A stretch of DNA of 64,000 bases from Halobacillus karajensis (GCF_900108515.1 NZ_FNWW01000005.1:186001-250000); one strand, 5' to 3'. Numbered from the stretch's first letter, positions 34,793 to 43,734 are shown. Notes: generated from the sequence alone by a model not told the origin. Numbers and translations are program-made.

Positions 34793-36238
34793 ATGATCAC
34801 ATTTATCGCATCCATAGTTTTACTTATTGTCGGGTATCTTGTTTATGCAAAGGTGGTTGAACGAATTTTCGGAATCAATGATCAGAAGAAGACCCCTGCA
34901 TACGAGAAGAATGATGGCTTTGATTATATGCCGATGAGCTGGTGGAAAGCGAGTCTCATCCAATTACTGAATATCGCTGGGCTTGGACCTATATTCGGAG
35001 CAGTATTAGGAGCCTTGTATGGGCCGGTAGCTTTTATCTGGATTGTCGTCGGGTCTATTTTCGCTGGAGCTGTTCATGACTATTTTTCTGGTATGCTTTC
35101 TCTCCGTCATAACGGTGCCCAGTATCCTACATTAGTAGGGAAGTATTTAGGAAAGCCTGCACAATCAGTTATTAATCTATTGTCTATTGCTCTTATGATA
35201 TTAGTGGCGGCGGCATTTACAGCGGGGCCTGCTCAATTAATGGCGGAAGTTACACCGCTGGGATTTTTTACATCTGTGTTACTCATTTTTGCTTATTTTT
35301 TAATCGCGACACTTCTTCCAATCAACAAAATTATTGGAAAGGTGTACCCGATTTTTGGAGCTATATTGATCTTCATGGCTGTTTCCATCGGGGTAGGGAT
35401 GTTTTTCTTTGATCACCCGATCCCGAATTTGACCATCAGCAACCTTCACCCTGATGAATTGCCGATTTGGCCGATGTTGATGGTGACAATTTCTTGTGGA
35501 GCTATTTCTGGCTTCCATAGTACCCAAAGCCCGATCTTGGCACGGACATTGAAAAAAGAAAGTGAAGGAAGGAAAGTGTTCTATGGAGCTATGATTGCTG
35601 AGGGAATTATAGCCTTGATTTGGGCAGCTGCCGGTATGACCTTCTTTGGCAGTACAGGCGGACTTCAATCGGCATTGGCAGCAGGAGGCCCAGCAGGGGT
35701 AGTTAACGAAATTAGCAATACTACGCTCGGCACCCTTGGAGGCATTTTAGCCGTACTTGGTGTTATCATATTGCCGATAACAACTGGTGATACGGCATTA
35801 CGCTCTTCACGTATGATGCTTGTTGATTTTGCTCGTGAGGTAAGTAAAAAGAAGTTCGAAGGGAAATGGACACCTATCCTATTTGCCATACCTGTAGCCA
35901 TCCCGACTTTCATGCTTACACAGATGGATTACAGTTTTCTCTGGAGATATGTGGGTTGGTCCAATCAGGTCGTTGCGACTGTTATGCTGTGGACAGGCGC
36001 TATGTATCTATTAAAAAATCATAAGTTTCATTGGATTTGCAGTGTTCCAGCTTTGTTTATGACAGCTGTTGTAAGTTCTTATATCTTTTATGCTCCCGAA
36101 GGATTTGGATTAGAGTACTCCACTTCCATGATTATCGGGTCTATTATCTGGCTTGCCGTAGTTACATGGTTTGTGTGGCAAGTGATTAAACAAAAAGTGA
36201 AGAATGAAAAAGAATGGATTACTACAAAAGCAGGATAG
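34793..36238 (+). CDS. cstA: CstA-family carbon-starvation peptide/pyruvate transporter
   Basis: Membrane protein of 481 residues; ATG at 34793 behind AAAGGAGG. The CstA core is obvious: YMPMSWWKASLIQLLNIAGLGPIFGAVLGALYGPVAFIWIVVGSIFAGAVHDYFSGMLSLRHNGAQYPTLVGKYLG and ISGFHSTQSPILARTL, then TGDTALRSSRMMLVDFAR. It is the short form (E. coli CstA has about 700 residues). Members import peptides or pyruvate under carbon limitation. An imperfect cre-like TGCAAGCGTTTTAT at 34669 is too weak to claim. Confidence 0.88.
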   Translation: MITFIASIVLLIVGYLVYAKVVERIFGINDQKKTPAYEKNDGFDYMPMSWWKASLIQLLNIAGLGPIFGAVLGALYGPVAFIWIVVGSIFAGAVHDYFSGMLSLRHNGAQYPTLVGKYLGKPAQSVINLLSIALMILVAAAFTAGPAQLMAEVTPLGFFTSVLLIFAYFLIATLLPINKIIGKVYPIFGAILIFMAVSIGVGMFFFDHPIPNLTISNLHPDELPIWPMLMVTISCGAISGFHSTQSPILARTLKKESEGRKVFYGAMIAEGIIALIWAAAGMTFFGSTGGLQSALAAGGPAGVVNEISNTTLGTLGGILAVLGVIILPITTGDTALRSSRMMLVDFAREVSKKKFEGKWTPILFAIPVAIPTFMLTQMDYSFLWRYVGWSNQVVATVMLWTGAMYLLKNHKFHWICSVPALFMTAVVSSYIFYAPEGFGLEYSTSMIIGSIIWLAVVTWFVWQVIKQKVKNEKEWITTKAG

Positions 36239-36247
36239 CCTCCTTAG

Positions 36248-36285
36248 CCGCTTTTCCAACGATAGGAAAAGCGGTATTCTTTTAT
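36248..36285 (+). terminator. Terminator after cstA
   Basis: CCGCTTTTCC-AACGATA-GGAAAAGCGG followed by TATTCTTTTAT. Confidence 0.85.
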
Positions 36286-36358
36286 ATAAGACAGGGCTGA
36301 AAAATAAAGATATACGCTTAGGGCATTTTCTAAAAGTTTAGAGAAAGATATATTGTGA

Positions 36359-36645
36359 TGGGGAAGGGACGTTGGGGAACGGCTCGCTTCCCAGGGGTGT
36401 TAAGTGAGTCCCCTCGAGCTGAAGCTCTTCAGAATCTCACCAACTGCTCTTCCTGGAGGAGTCTCCCTGTTCCCCAATGCCCCTTGCCATATGTGAGAAT
36501 CAGAATCATACTCCATGTGATCTACCGGCAAATGTGAAAACTCTATGATAACGTTGCTGTAGAGTCATTTTCATGAACGCTCCCTTCTGCTGTTTTACAG
36601 GAGTTTAGAGCTAATCATTATGGTAATGGGGGACCGGGAAGCCGC
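36359..36645 (+). repeat. Composite intergenic repeat, copy 1
   Basis: About 290 bases between cstA and the ATP-grasp gene. Module A (36360-36480) is a GC-rich imperfect palindrome closed by TTGGGGAAC/GTTCCCCAA. Module B (36482-36645) contains CTTGCCATATGTGAG, ACCGG, TTTAGAGCTA and TCATTATGGT. Module B recurs in inverse orientation at 55241-55350, there next to a related palindromic module. ORFs across it are translations of the repeat, not genes. Copy 1 carries about 50 extra bases inside module B. The element type (BOX-like or MITE-like) is inferred. Confidence 0.7.
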
Positions 36646-36778
36646 TATTCCGTGAAAGTTCTGGATAAGGAGCTTTAGTGGGAGAGAGGGTATCCCATTT
36701 ATGGAGGTCATTCCTAGTAACCTTATCGGTTTTTTATGATATGATGGGAGTAAGAAGAGATAGAAAGGAATGGGTTCC

Positions 36779-37723
36779 ATGAGTAAGATATACATCCTTC
36801 ACGAAAACGACGAGTGGACGGATCATTTAACTGAAAGATTAGAAGAGCTTAACCTTCCCTATGAGCTGTGGCACCTAGACCAGGGAACACTTGATCTAAC
36901 GAGCGAGCCTCCGGAAGGTATTTTCTATAACCGCATAAGTGCATCTTCACATACGAGAAATCACAGGTATGCACCTGAATTCACAGAAGCTGTTCTCGCC
37001 TGGCTGGAGCGTCACGGCCGTACAGTGGTTAATGGAAGCCGTGCATTGAGGTTGGAAGTAAGTAAAGTGAATCAATATATGGCTTTAAATCAAGCAGGTA
37101 TCCGTACACCTAAAACGATTTCGGCTGTTGGGAAAGAAAATATTTTGGAAGCTTCCCGGCAATTGAATATGGAATCGTTCATCACCAAACATAACCGTGC
37201 TGGAAAAGGGCAGGGCGTTCAGCTTTTCCATTCTAATGAAGCCTTAAATCAGTACTTGAATGGGGACTCTTTTGAAGAGCCTGTGGATGGAATTACATTG
37301 ATTCAACAATATATAGAAGCACCTGAACCTTATATCGTTCGTCATGAATTTGTCGGTGGAAAATTTGTTTATGGGGTGAAGGTGGACACATCCGAAGGGT
37401 TTGAGTTATGCCCGGCAGATGCATGTTCAATTGACGATTTGTATTGCCCGACAGATTCTAAACCACAAACACCAAAAGCGAAGTTCGAAATCTTGAAAGA
37501 CTATCGTCCGGCTATCATTGACGATTACGAGAAATTCTTACAGGAGAACAATATTCAGGTAGCAGGAATTGAGGCAATCCAGGATAAAGATGGTTATTTA
37601 TACACGTATGATGTAAATACGAATACTAATTATAATTCAGATGCTGAAGCTAAAGCGGGAACATACGGTATGTTGGAGCTTGCCAAATATCTCGGTGGAT
37701 TATTGGAAAAGTCACCTGTTTAA
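36779..37723 (+). CDS. RimK-like ATP-grasp protein
   Basis: Protein of 314 residues; ATG at 36779 with AAAGGA nine bases before it. The ATP-grasp fold is seen from SKVNQYMALNQAGIRTPKTISAVGKENI, the ATP-binding strand ESFITKHNRAGKGQGVQLF, LIQQYIEAPEPYIVRHEFVGGKFVYGVKV and the metal-binding end YLYTYDVNTNTNYNSDAEAKAG. The N-terminal NDEWTDHLTERLEELNLPYELW domain is of the RimK/glutathione-synthetase type. Such ligases join an amino acid or amine to a carboxylate; which one is not shown. Single gene facing the flavoprotein gene. Confidence 0.82.
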   Translation: MSKIYILHENDEWTDHLTERLEELNLPYELWHLDQGTLDLTSEPPEGIFYNRISASSHTRNHRYAPEFTEAVLAWLERHGRTVVNGSRALRLEVSKVNQYMALNQAGIRTPKTISAVGKENILEASRQLNMESFITKHNRAGKGQGVQLFHSNEALNQYLNGDSFEEPVDGITLIQQYIEAPEPYIVRHEFVGGKFVYGVKVDTSEGFELCPADACSIDDLYCPTDSKPQTPKAKFEILKDYRPAIIDDYEKFLQENNIQVAGIEAIQDKDGYLYTYDVNTNTNYNSDAEAKAGTYGMLELAKYLGGLLEKSPV

Positions 37724-37725
37724 GA

Positions 37726-37766
37726 AAAAAAGATCGATCACATGATCATGTGATCGATCTTTTTAA
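37726..37766. terminator. Bidirectional terminator, ATP-grasp / flavoprotein genes
   Basis: AAAGATCGATCACATGATCATGTGATCGATCTTT perfect palindrome with A-run on one side and U-run on the other, between convergent genes. Confidence 0.92.
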
Positions 37767-38821
37767 TGGCGCTTGCTTAACCAGAGGACGCCAGACTTTG
37801 CAAGGCGCGGCAGGACACCTGTCATCGGTTTCTGGAGCATGTTTCCGAATCCATCATTTTTACCAAGGGATCCTAGTGCTCCTTTTAATTTCACAGCGGA
37901 CGGACGTTCTGGAACGCGGTCTCTAAGAACAGCGTGAAGAACCTCAGCGACTTTTTCACCCTGCTGTCCGGCAAGCTGGGCACTAGGAGAGTGTTCTGAT
38001 GAGGCACAATCTCCCACAACATAAACGTTTTGGTGAGAAGGGACCTGATAAAAATCATTGACGATGACTTTTTCTTGGTCATCTTTTTCAAAAGGAAGTT
38101 CTCTGACGAGGAAGTTAGGACGAACACCTGCTGTCCATACGGTTACATCATTTATATAACATACCCCGTTATTACATACGCCATCTTTTTCAACGTATTC
38201 TACATTAGCCTTATGAATGACTTCCACATCATTATCCTTGAACCATTTCTCAACATAATCCTGTATTTTTGAATCGAAGGCTTTCAATACAGTTTCTCCC
38301 CGGTCCAGTAAACGGATATTCAAGTCAGGACGACTTTCTCGGACTTCTGAGGCCACTTCAATTCCACTTAGGCCGGCCCCAACAACAGTGATTTTTCCAT
38401 AGGCTCCAAGGTTATTGATCGCAAAACCGGCACTTCTGGCTTTCGAAAATGTCTGCACACTCTCCGTAAATTCTCGTGCTCCTTCAATTCCATGGTAATT
38501 ATCCTCGCAGCCAAGCCCAATCAATAAATAATCATAAGGAAGGCTTTCTAAGCCGCCTTTTATGGCGATGGTTTCATTTTCTGTGTCAATTTTTTCAATT
38601 TCATCAAACACATAGGTGACCTGCTCATGCTCAGGAAAGTCAACACGTGCATGACGATCAGACTCTGTACCTGCCGCAATGGTGTAAAATTCAGTTTTTA
38701 ATGAATGGTAAGGATTGCGGTCGATTACAGTAATATGTACATCTTCAGGAAGTTGGTCAAGCAACCCGTGCAATGTATTCATACCACCGTAGCCGCCCCC
38801 CAAAATAACGACTTTTTTCAT
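37763..38821 (-). CDS. NADH dehydrogenase-like FAD oxidoreductase (NDH-2, YutJ type)
   Basis: Flavoprotein of 352 residues. FAD-binding VVILGGGYGGMNT is at residues 4-16, the NAD-binding ITVVGAGLSGIEVASEVRE near 144, TVWTAGVRPN, and the second FAD contact NVYVVGDCAS near 269, in the order of type II NADH dehydrogenases. The length is nearer to B. subtilis YutJ than to the longer respiratory Ndh. It may pass electrons from NADH to quinone at the membrane, though the C-terminal membrane-binding helix is short. AAAGGTGG precedes the ATG. Confidence 0.85.
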   Translation of the reverse strand: MKKVVILGGGYGGMNTLHGLLDQLPEDVHITVIDRNPYHSLKTEFYTIAAGTESDRHARVDFPEHEQVTYVFDEIEKIDTENETIAIKGGLESLPYDYLLIGLGCEDNYHGIEGAREFTESVQTFSKARSAGFAINNLGAYGKITVVGAGLSGIEVASEVRESRPDLNIRLLDRGETVLKAFDSKIQDYVEKWFKDNDVEVIHKANVEYVEKDGVCNNGVCYINDVTVWTAGVRPNFLVRELPFEKDDQEKVIVNDFYQVPSHQNVYVVGDCASSEHSPSAQLAGQQGEKVAEVLHAVLRDRVPERPSAVKLKGALGSLGKNDGFGNMLQKPMTGVLPRLAKSGVLWLSKRH

Positions 38822-39136
38822 CTTGTTCCACCACCTTTATAATAATCAATCTCCTGATCGAACAGGTGATTCCCTTTTTTCGGTAAACGCTTTCTGATTC
38901 TTACAACCTTTAGAGTACCAAAATTAGCGTCGAAAGACTAGAATGAATAATGAAATATTCTCAGCTTTTCTGGATTCTTCATTCCCTTTTTGCAGAAAAA
39001 AGTATGAATGAAGAAAGTATAATTTAAGATAAGCTTAGTATCTTCCACTTTTAGCTATTCTAATAGTCATGTCCGTTTCCATTTTGGTTTAAATCTGATA
39101 AATTGAAGGCATGGACATCATAGAAAGGAAACGATT
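38822..39136. other. Divergent intergenic region, flavoprotein / C45 acylase
   Basis: About 315 bases with promoters for both genes. A cre-like GGTAAACGCTTTCT (38882-38895, 12 of 14) is present but not convincing. No RNA element recognised. Confidence 0.45.
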
Positions 39137-40204
39137 ATGAAACCAATACATAGTGATCTCATACAATTTCGTGGTACACATTACGAGTTCGGTTTCTATC
39201 AGGGCAAACTGCTGAAGGATTCCTGGACAGTTAAGAATAGGGAGAAACAGTGGCGTATTCGAAAACCTCGTTTCATAGTAGAAGAGCAGGAAGTGAAAGA
39301 AGCGATTACCTGTTTTGCTCCGGGCGTTTGGGATGAACTTTATGGTCTGCGTGACGCTTTGGAGTGGCCCATAGAACAAGTGTTGATGGAATTTGGCGGG
39401 TATCGCATTGATTATAAGCGAAGCGGCTGTTCAATTATGACAGGGGATGGGTTCTTAATAAGAAACTATGATTATATGCCGAAGACCTATGAAGGTCGGT
39501 ATATTCTTTTTCAACCAACGGATCAAGGGTATAGTATGATAGGGCCGACTCAACGCGTTACAGGGAGAATGGACGGAATGAATGAAAAAGGTCTTGTGAT
39601 GGGTTATAACTTTATGCACCGAAAACGACCAGGAGATGGTTTCATATGTTGTATGATAGGGCGTTTAATACTCGAATCATGTGCTTCTGTGGAAGAAGCT
39701 GTCGATATGCTTCGTGAAATCCCACACCGTCATTCATTCAGTTACACTGTGTTCGACAAGAGTAATCAGTCATATGTGGTCGAAGCATCTCCGAGAGGAA
39801 TTGAAGTAAGAGAGTCGAACGTATGCACGAACCATTTTGAAATTATGACAAAAGAAAACAGAAACCATCTTGTCGATTCCATGAAACGAATGGAGGTCAT
39901 TCATTCGAACCGTGATCAGGTTAAAAATGCTTATGATGCATTCCGGTTGATGAACGATACGAATCGTGGAGTTTTTTCAAACCTTTACAGTAATTGGGCA
40001 GGAACGATTCATACGTCTGGCTATCTCCCTAGGGAGGATAAAGCCTGGTTTGCACTTGGCGGGGACCAGGAGCCTGTAGAAATTGACTTTTTGCAATGGA
40101 TCAATGGAACAGATCTTGAAGAAAAAAGGATTTACGGAGAAGTGGACACCGATATTCCGTTTGCTCACATGGAAGATGGTGCTTATTGGAGCGGGAAGAA
40201 ATGA
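39137..40204 (+). CDS. C45-family autoproteolytic acyltransferase/amidohydrolase
   Basis: Protein of 355 residues of the acyl-CoA:6-aminopenicillanate acyltransferase (AAT, peptidase C45) family of Ntn hydrolases. N-terminal FRGTHYEFGFYQGKLL is the family opening. The presumed nucleophile is Cys98 in KRSGCSIM, which would become N-terminal after self-cleavage. Other blocks are FLIRNYDYMP, GRMDGMNEKGLVMGYNFMHRK, SFSYTVFDKSN and VEASPRGIEVRES. AAAGGAAAC precedes the ATG. It is first in an operon: its TGA overlaps the ATG of a GNAT gene by four bases, and a PP-loop ATPase follows. Role likely hydrolysis or transfer of an acyl group on an amide; substrate unknown. Confidence 0.85.
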   Translation: MKPIHSDLIQFRGTHYEFGFYQGKLLKDSWTVKNREKQWRIRKPRFIVEEQEVKEAITCFAPGVWDELYGLRDALEWPIEQVLMEFGGYRIDYKRSGCSIMTGDGFLIRNYDYMPKTYEGRYILFQPTDQGYSMIGPTQRVTGRMDGMNEKGLVMGYNFMHRKRPGDGFICCMIGRLILESCASVEEAVDMLREIPHRHSFSYTVFDKSNQSYVVEASPRGIEVRESNVCTNHFEIMTKENRNHLVDSMKRMEVIHSNRDQVKNAYDAFRLMNDTNRGVFSNLYSNWAGTIHTSGYLPREDKAWFALGGDQEPVEIDFLQWINGTDLEEKRIYGEVDTDIPFAHMEDGAYWSGKK

Positions 40205-40710
40205 GAAGGAAAGAGTGTATCATTCGTAGCGGGACACCAGTTGATTCGGTGGAGACGATAGAGATTACTAAAGAGATCCTTGATGAAGGCTATGGATTAA
40301 AACACCCTTTAGAGTTTCACGCATCCCTGGATAAGGAGCGAAATTGGATCGATAGCTATAAGGAACCAGATTTCTTTCTTGTTGCTGAAGTGGAAAGTAA
40401 GGTTGTTGGTTTCTTGAATTTTGACCGTGGTACACTTTCTTCAACAAATCATCAGGGGACATTTGGAGTGAATGTGAAGAAAAACGCACGTGGGAATGGA
40501 ATAGGGAGAAAACTAGTGACAGCAATGATAAAACGGTGTAAGAATATAGAGGATATTGACATCATACGCTTGAATGTTATGAGTTCTAATAAGCGGGCCA
40601 TTTCTCTTTATGAATCTTTTGGCTTCCAAATTGAAGGCTGTTTTAAAGACTATATCCGTAAGAGAGAGGGGAAGGAAGATTTGGTTCATATGGCCTTGCA
40701 TTTCCATTAA
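40201..40710 (+). CDS. GNAT-family N-acetyltransferase
   Basis: Acetyltransferase of 169 residues. Its ATG overlaps the previous stop (ATGA) and has GGAGCGGGAAG upstream, so it is translationally coupled to the C45 acylase. VVGFLNFDRG, FGVNVKKNARGNGIGRKLVTAMIKRC (acetyl-CoA loop RGNGIG) and RLNVMSSNKRAISLYESFGFQIEGCFKDYIR form the full GNAT fold, closest to the RimI/RimL and PhnO-like groups. The substrate is probably the product or partner of the neighbouring enzymes, but nothing in the sequence names it. Confidence 0.87.
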   Translation: MRRKECIIRSGTPVDSVETIEITKEILDEGYGLKHPLEFHASLDKERNWIDSYKEPDFFLVAEVESKVVGFLNFDRGTLSSTNHQGTFGVNVKKNARGNGIGRKLVTAMIKRCKNIEDIDIIRLNVMSSNKRAISLYESFGFQIEGCFKDYIRKREGKEDLVHMALHFH

Positions 40711-40725
40711 TAGAGGAGGGGGAAG

Positions 40726-41397
40726 ATGCCAGAAAAAGTAATGGTCTCCTGGAGCGGAGGTAAAGATTCTGCCCTGGCTTTATATAAAATGATGCAAGAT
40801 GAACATTATAATGTGGAAGGGATCTTTTCAACCATATCTGCCCAATCTACAAGGCTGCCTGTTCATGAAGTGAAACAGGATCTTCTCAAGAAACAGGCGG
40901 AGGCTATGGGTCTTCCTTTAAAGATCATTACTCTTCCACCTCATGCTTCAAATGAGAGATATGAACAAGAAATGGATGATTTGTTTCATTATTTTAAAGC
41001 AAGAGGAATAAACCACATTGTTTATGCTGATCTTTTTCTTGAAGATATTAAGGCCTACCGTGATCAGTTAGTAGAAAAATTTGGGATGAAAGGACTTTAC
41101 CCTCTTTGGGGCATGAATTCTAAAAATGTGGCTGAGCATCTGATAGAACAGGGATTTCGGGCGGTCATTACCACGGTGGACACTGAGAAGATGGATAATA
41201 AAATACCAGGTGTACAGTATGATCCTGAATTTTTGTCCTCTTTATCATCGGCTATAGACCCTTGCGGAGAATATGGAGAATTTCATTCATTCGTCTATGA
41301 TGGACCGATGTTTAAGGACCCTGTAAAGATCGTAAAAGGCCCTCGTTTTCATACGTTTGATGGAAGGTTTGCTCATATAGAAATGGAGGAAAAGTAG
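40726..41397 (+). CDS. Dph6-related PP-loop ATP pyrophosphatase (DUF71)
   Basis: Protein of 223 residues, 15 bases after the GNAT stop and behind GGAGGGGG. The PP-loop SWSGGKDSALALYKM (8-22) binds ATP and the DUF71 signature EYGEFHSFVYDGPMF is near the C-terminus (about 183-197); GLYPLWGMNS sits between. Archaeal and eukaryotic relatives (Dph6) make diphthamide by ATP-dependent amidation. Bacteria lack diphthamide, so this family must amidate something else; B12-related and other roles have been proposed. Operon context with an amidohydrolase-type acylase and an acetyltransferase hints at small-molecule amide chemistry. Confidence 0.85.
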   Translation: MPEKVMVSWSGGKDSALALYKMMQDEHYNVEGIFSTISAQSTRLPVHEVKQDLLKKQAEAMGLPLKIITLPPHASNERYEQEMDDLFHYFKARGINHIVYADLFLEDIKAYRDQLVEKFGMKGLYPLWGMNSKNVAEHLIEQGFRAVITTVDTEKMDNKIPGVQYDPEFLSSLSSAIDPCGEYGEFHSFVYDGPMFKDPVKIVKGPRFHTFDGRFAHIEMEEK

Positions 41398-41451
41398 ACA
41401 ATCCCCTTTATGTTAAGGTATAACTAAGAAAAAAGATTTTTGGAGGTTACT

Positions 41452-42231
41452 ATGGAAGATATATTGAAAATGAAAGATAAGAATATTGTGGTGATGGGCG
41501 TAGCCAATCAACGGAGCCTGGCTTGGGGAGTAGCAAAATCCCTTTATCAAGCAGGGGCCAATGTTATTTTTACATATAGAAAAGAAAGAAGTTATAAAAA
41601 GCTTGTGAAGCTGCTTGAAGACAATCAACTGGAAGCAAAAGCCGTTGTGCAATGCGATGTGAACAGTGACGACAGCATTAAGGAGGCTTTCAAGGAAATC
41701 GGTGAAGCAGTTGATGTAATCCATGGAGTGTGCCACTCGGTAGCCTTTGCCCATGCGGAAGACCTTAAAGGGGATTTTATCGAAACTTCCCGTGACGGTT
41801 TTGCATTTGCTCAAGATACAAGCGCTTATTCCCTTGTTGCCGTTGCAAAGGCAAGTCAGCCCTACATGACAGAGGGAGGCACCCTGATCGCTATGAGTTA
41901 CCTCGGAGCTCAGCGTGTGGTGGAAGGTTACAATGTGATGGGAGTTGCAAAAGCTTCTTTGGAAGCGACAGTACGGTACTTGGCCTCTGATTTAGGAGAA
42001 AATGAAATTAGAGTAAACGCGATTTCGGCGGGAGCTGTGCGAACTCTTGCAGCAAAAGGTGTGCCGAGTTTTAACGAAATCCTTCATAAAATTGAAGAAA
42101 CCTCTCCATTGAAGAAGAATGTTACACAAGAAGAAGTCGGTGACATGACCCTTGCCATGATGAGTCATCTTTCGCGAGGGATAACAGGAGAAATTGTCTA
42201 TGTTGACTCAGGATATAATATTTTAGGTTAA
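41452..42231 (+). CDS. fabI: Enoyl-[acyl-carrier-protein] reductase FabI
   Basis: Short-chain dehydrogenase of 259 residues; ATG at 41452 with GGAGG five bases upstream. FabI features: NAD-binding VMGVANQRSLAWGVAKSL (variant of the Gly-rich loop), DVNSD, HSVAFA, TSAYSLVAVAKASQPYM and the FabI-type Y-x6-K pair in EGYNVMGVAKASLEA, then RVNAISAGAVRTLAAKG. It performs the last reduction of fatty-acid elongation and is the triclosan target. TATAAC about 30 bases upstream could be the -10 box. Single gene with terminator. Confidence 0.92.
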   Translation: MEDILKMKDKNIVVMGVANQRSLAWGVAKSLYQAGANVIFTYRKERSYKKLVKLLEDNQLEAKAVVQCDVNSDDSIKEAFKEIGEAVDVIHGVCHSVAFAHAEDLKGDFIETSRDGFAFAQDTSAYSLVAVAKASQPYMTEGGTLIAMSYLGAQRVVEGYNVMGVAKASLEATVRYLASDLGENEIRVNAISAGAVRTLAAKGVPSFNEILHKIEETSPLKKNVTQEEVGDMTLAMMSHLSRGITGEIVYVDSGYNILG

Positions 42232-42262
42232 AAAAAGCCCCTTTGATAGGGCTTTTTTTATT
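42231..42262 (+). terminator. Terminator after fabI
   Basis: AAAAAAGCCCCTTTGATAGGGCTTTTTTT at the stop codon. Confidence 0.88.
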
Positions 42263-42353
42263 GAGGGAAACGTTTTATAGCCTCTGTTTAGGGAATGGGC
42301 CTGTAGATAAGGATATTCACACGGGACGAATTGATCAGAATGGAGGGTATAGA

Positions 42354-43730
42354 ATGCAGAGACAACAAACGATTATTGAAGAGTCCTTAAAGGCAATTAT
42401 GGAAGATGAGTCGTTTCTTCCAGATTTGAAAGCACAAACTAGAGAACAGGCTTACCATTCGTTAGTCGCCTTACTTTCAACTCCAAATCATGTTCATAAA
42501 TCTTTCTTAAGAATCACTACTGAAAATGGCAGGATCGTGCGGATCCCAGCGTTTAGGGTTCAGCATAGCGATACGGTAGGCCCTTATAAAGGCGGTATTC
42601 GATTTCATGAATCAGTGGATGAAGATGAAGTATCTAATTTAGCAAAACTGATGACATTGAAAAATGCTCTTCACGAACTTCCCTTTGGGGGCGGTAAAGG
42701 GGGAGTTGTCATCAACCCGAAAGAATACAGTGTCAAAGAGCTCAATCTAATATGTAAAAAGTATGTACAGTACTTTAATGATATCTTGGGCCCTGACAAG
42801 GATATACCTGCTCCGGATGTAGGAACAGGAGAGCGGGAAATGGATTGGCTGATGGGGGAATTCAAGAATATCCATCCCGGAGAACCTTACCGTAATAGCT
42901 TTACTGGGAAAAGCGTATTGAATGGTGGATCACTAGGTCGCCGGGAAGCAACGGGGAAAGGGGTCTACTACACTTTCCGATATATGATGAATAATTTCCT
43001 CAATGAACATAGAAAATGGCTGGGCGATACCGAAAATATTTTTGCCCATACAGCTCTGGATCATGCTGATCGTAAGCTGAAAATTGCAGTGCAGGGATTC
43101 GGAAGTCTGGGCTCTGTTGCCGCTCTTGAGGCCTACCAGTGTCACTATCTTCAAAACCGTGTGGTTGCCGTAAGTGATGCTAACGTTATGCTGTACCATC
43201 AAGAAGGGCTTGACATCCCAGGACTGGTCCAATATGCGAAAGAACATAATGGAGAGCTTCCATCCACAGTTGAAGAACTGGCTGATCATGAGCTGGTTGC
43301 AGACATCATGAAACGCGATGATCTGTTAACAATGGACGTTGACGTTCTTATCCTGGCAGCATTAGAAGATCAGATTCACCAAGATAATATGAAGGATATC
43401 AAAGCTAAACTTATCGTCGAGGGTGCCAACGGACCTATCACAGAGGAAGCAGATAAATACCTTGCTGACAAAGGTGTATTGATTATTCCGGATATATTAG
43501 CTAACGCGGGTGGCGTGATTGTTTCTTATTATGAATGGGTCCAGGGAAGAGAAGCACAGTTTTTGACGGAGGATGAAGTTTTTAATAGGCTTTTCAGTAA
43601 GCTGAAAGGGACTTTGGATACAATCCTTCCGCAATTCTTTGGTGACCCATATCCTTTAAGACAGAACTGTTATATCCACTCAGTAACGAAATTATCAACC
43701 ATTATGTACCGTCAAGGAAAGCTATATTAA
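42354..43730 (+). CDS. Glu/Leu/Phe/Val dehydrogenase family protein, long form
   Basis: NAD(P)-dependent dehydrogenase of 458 residues from the ATG at 42354 (GGAGGG upstream). Catalytic-lysine block PFGGGKGGVVINPKEYS, PAPDVGTGEREMDW, GGSLGRREATGKGV and the C-terminal ILANAGGVIVSYYEWVQ are those of hexameric glutamate dehydrogenases. It is about 30 residues longer than RocG/GudB because of an insertion (about residues 208-235) just before the Rossmann loop, and that loop reads QGFGSLGS rather than GFGNVG. Oxidative deamination of glutamate or another amino acid is expected; the insertion and altered loop suggest a distinct subgroup. Confidence 0.83.
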   Translation: MQRQQTIIEESLKAIMEDESFLPDLKAQTREQAYHSLVALLSTPNHVHKSFLRITTENGRIVRIPAFRVQHSDTVGPYKGGIRFHESVDEDEVSNLAKLMTLKNALHELPFGGGKGGVVINPKEYSVKELNLICKKYVQYFNDILGPDKDIPAPDVGTGEREMDWLMGEFKNIHPGEPYRNSFTGKSVLNGGSLGRREATGKGVYYTFRYMMNNFLNEHRKWLGDTENIFAHTALDHADRKLKIAVQGFGSLGSVAALEAYQCHYLQNRVVAVSDANVMLYHQEGLDIPGLVQYAKEHNGELPSTVEELADHELVADIMKRDDLLTMDVDVLILAALEDQIHQDNMKDIKAKLIVEGANGPITEEADKYLADKGVLIIPDILANAGGVIVSYYEWVQGREAQFLTEDEVFNRLFSKLKGTLDTILPQFFGDPYPLRQNCYIHSVTKLSTIMYRQGKLY

Positions 43731-43734
43731 GTAA

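Noticed and set aside
36355-36537. Plus-strand ORF of 60 codons across the intergenic repeat
   Set aside because: No ribosome site, and its residues are explained by translation of the dispersed repeat shared with the 55-kb copy.
38882-38895. cre-like GGTAAACGCTTTCT between flavoprotein and acylase genes
   Set aside because: Mismatched at both conserved ends (12 of 14).
41410-41445. Possible FapR operator before fabI (TTAGTT...TTAACATAA on the minus strand)
   Set aside because: Only one half-site resembles the FapR consensus, so it cannot be claimed.
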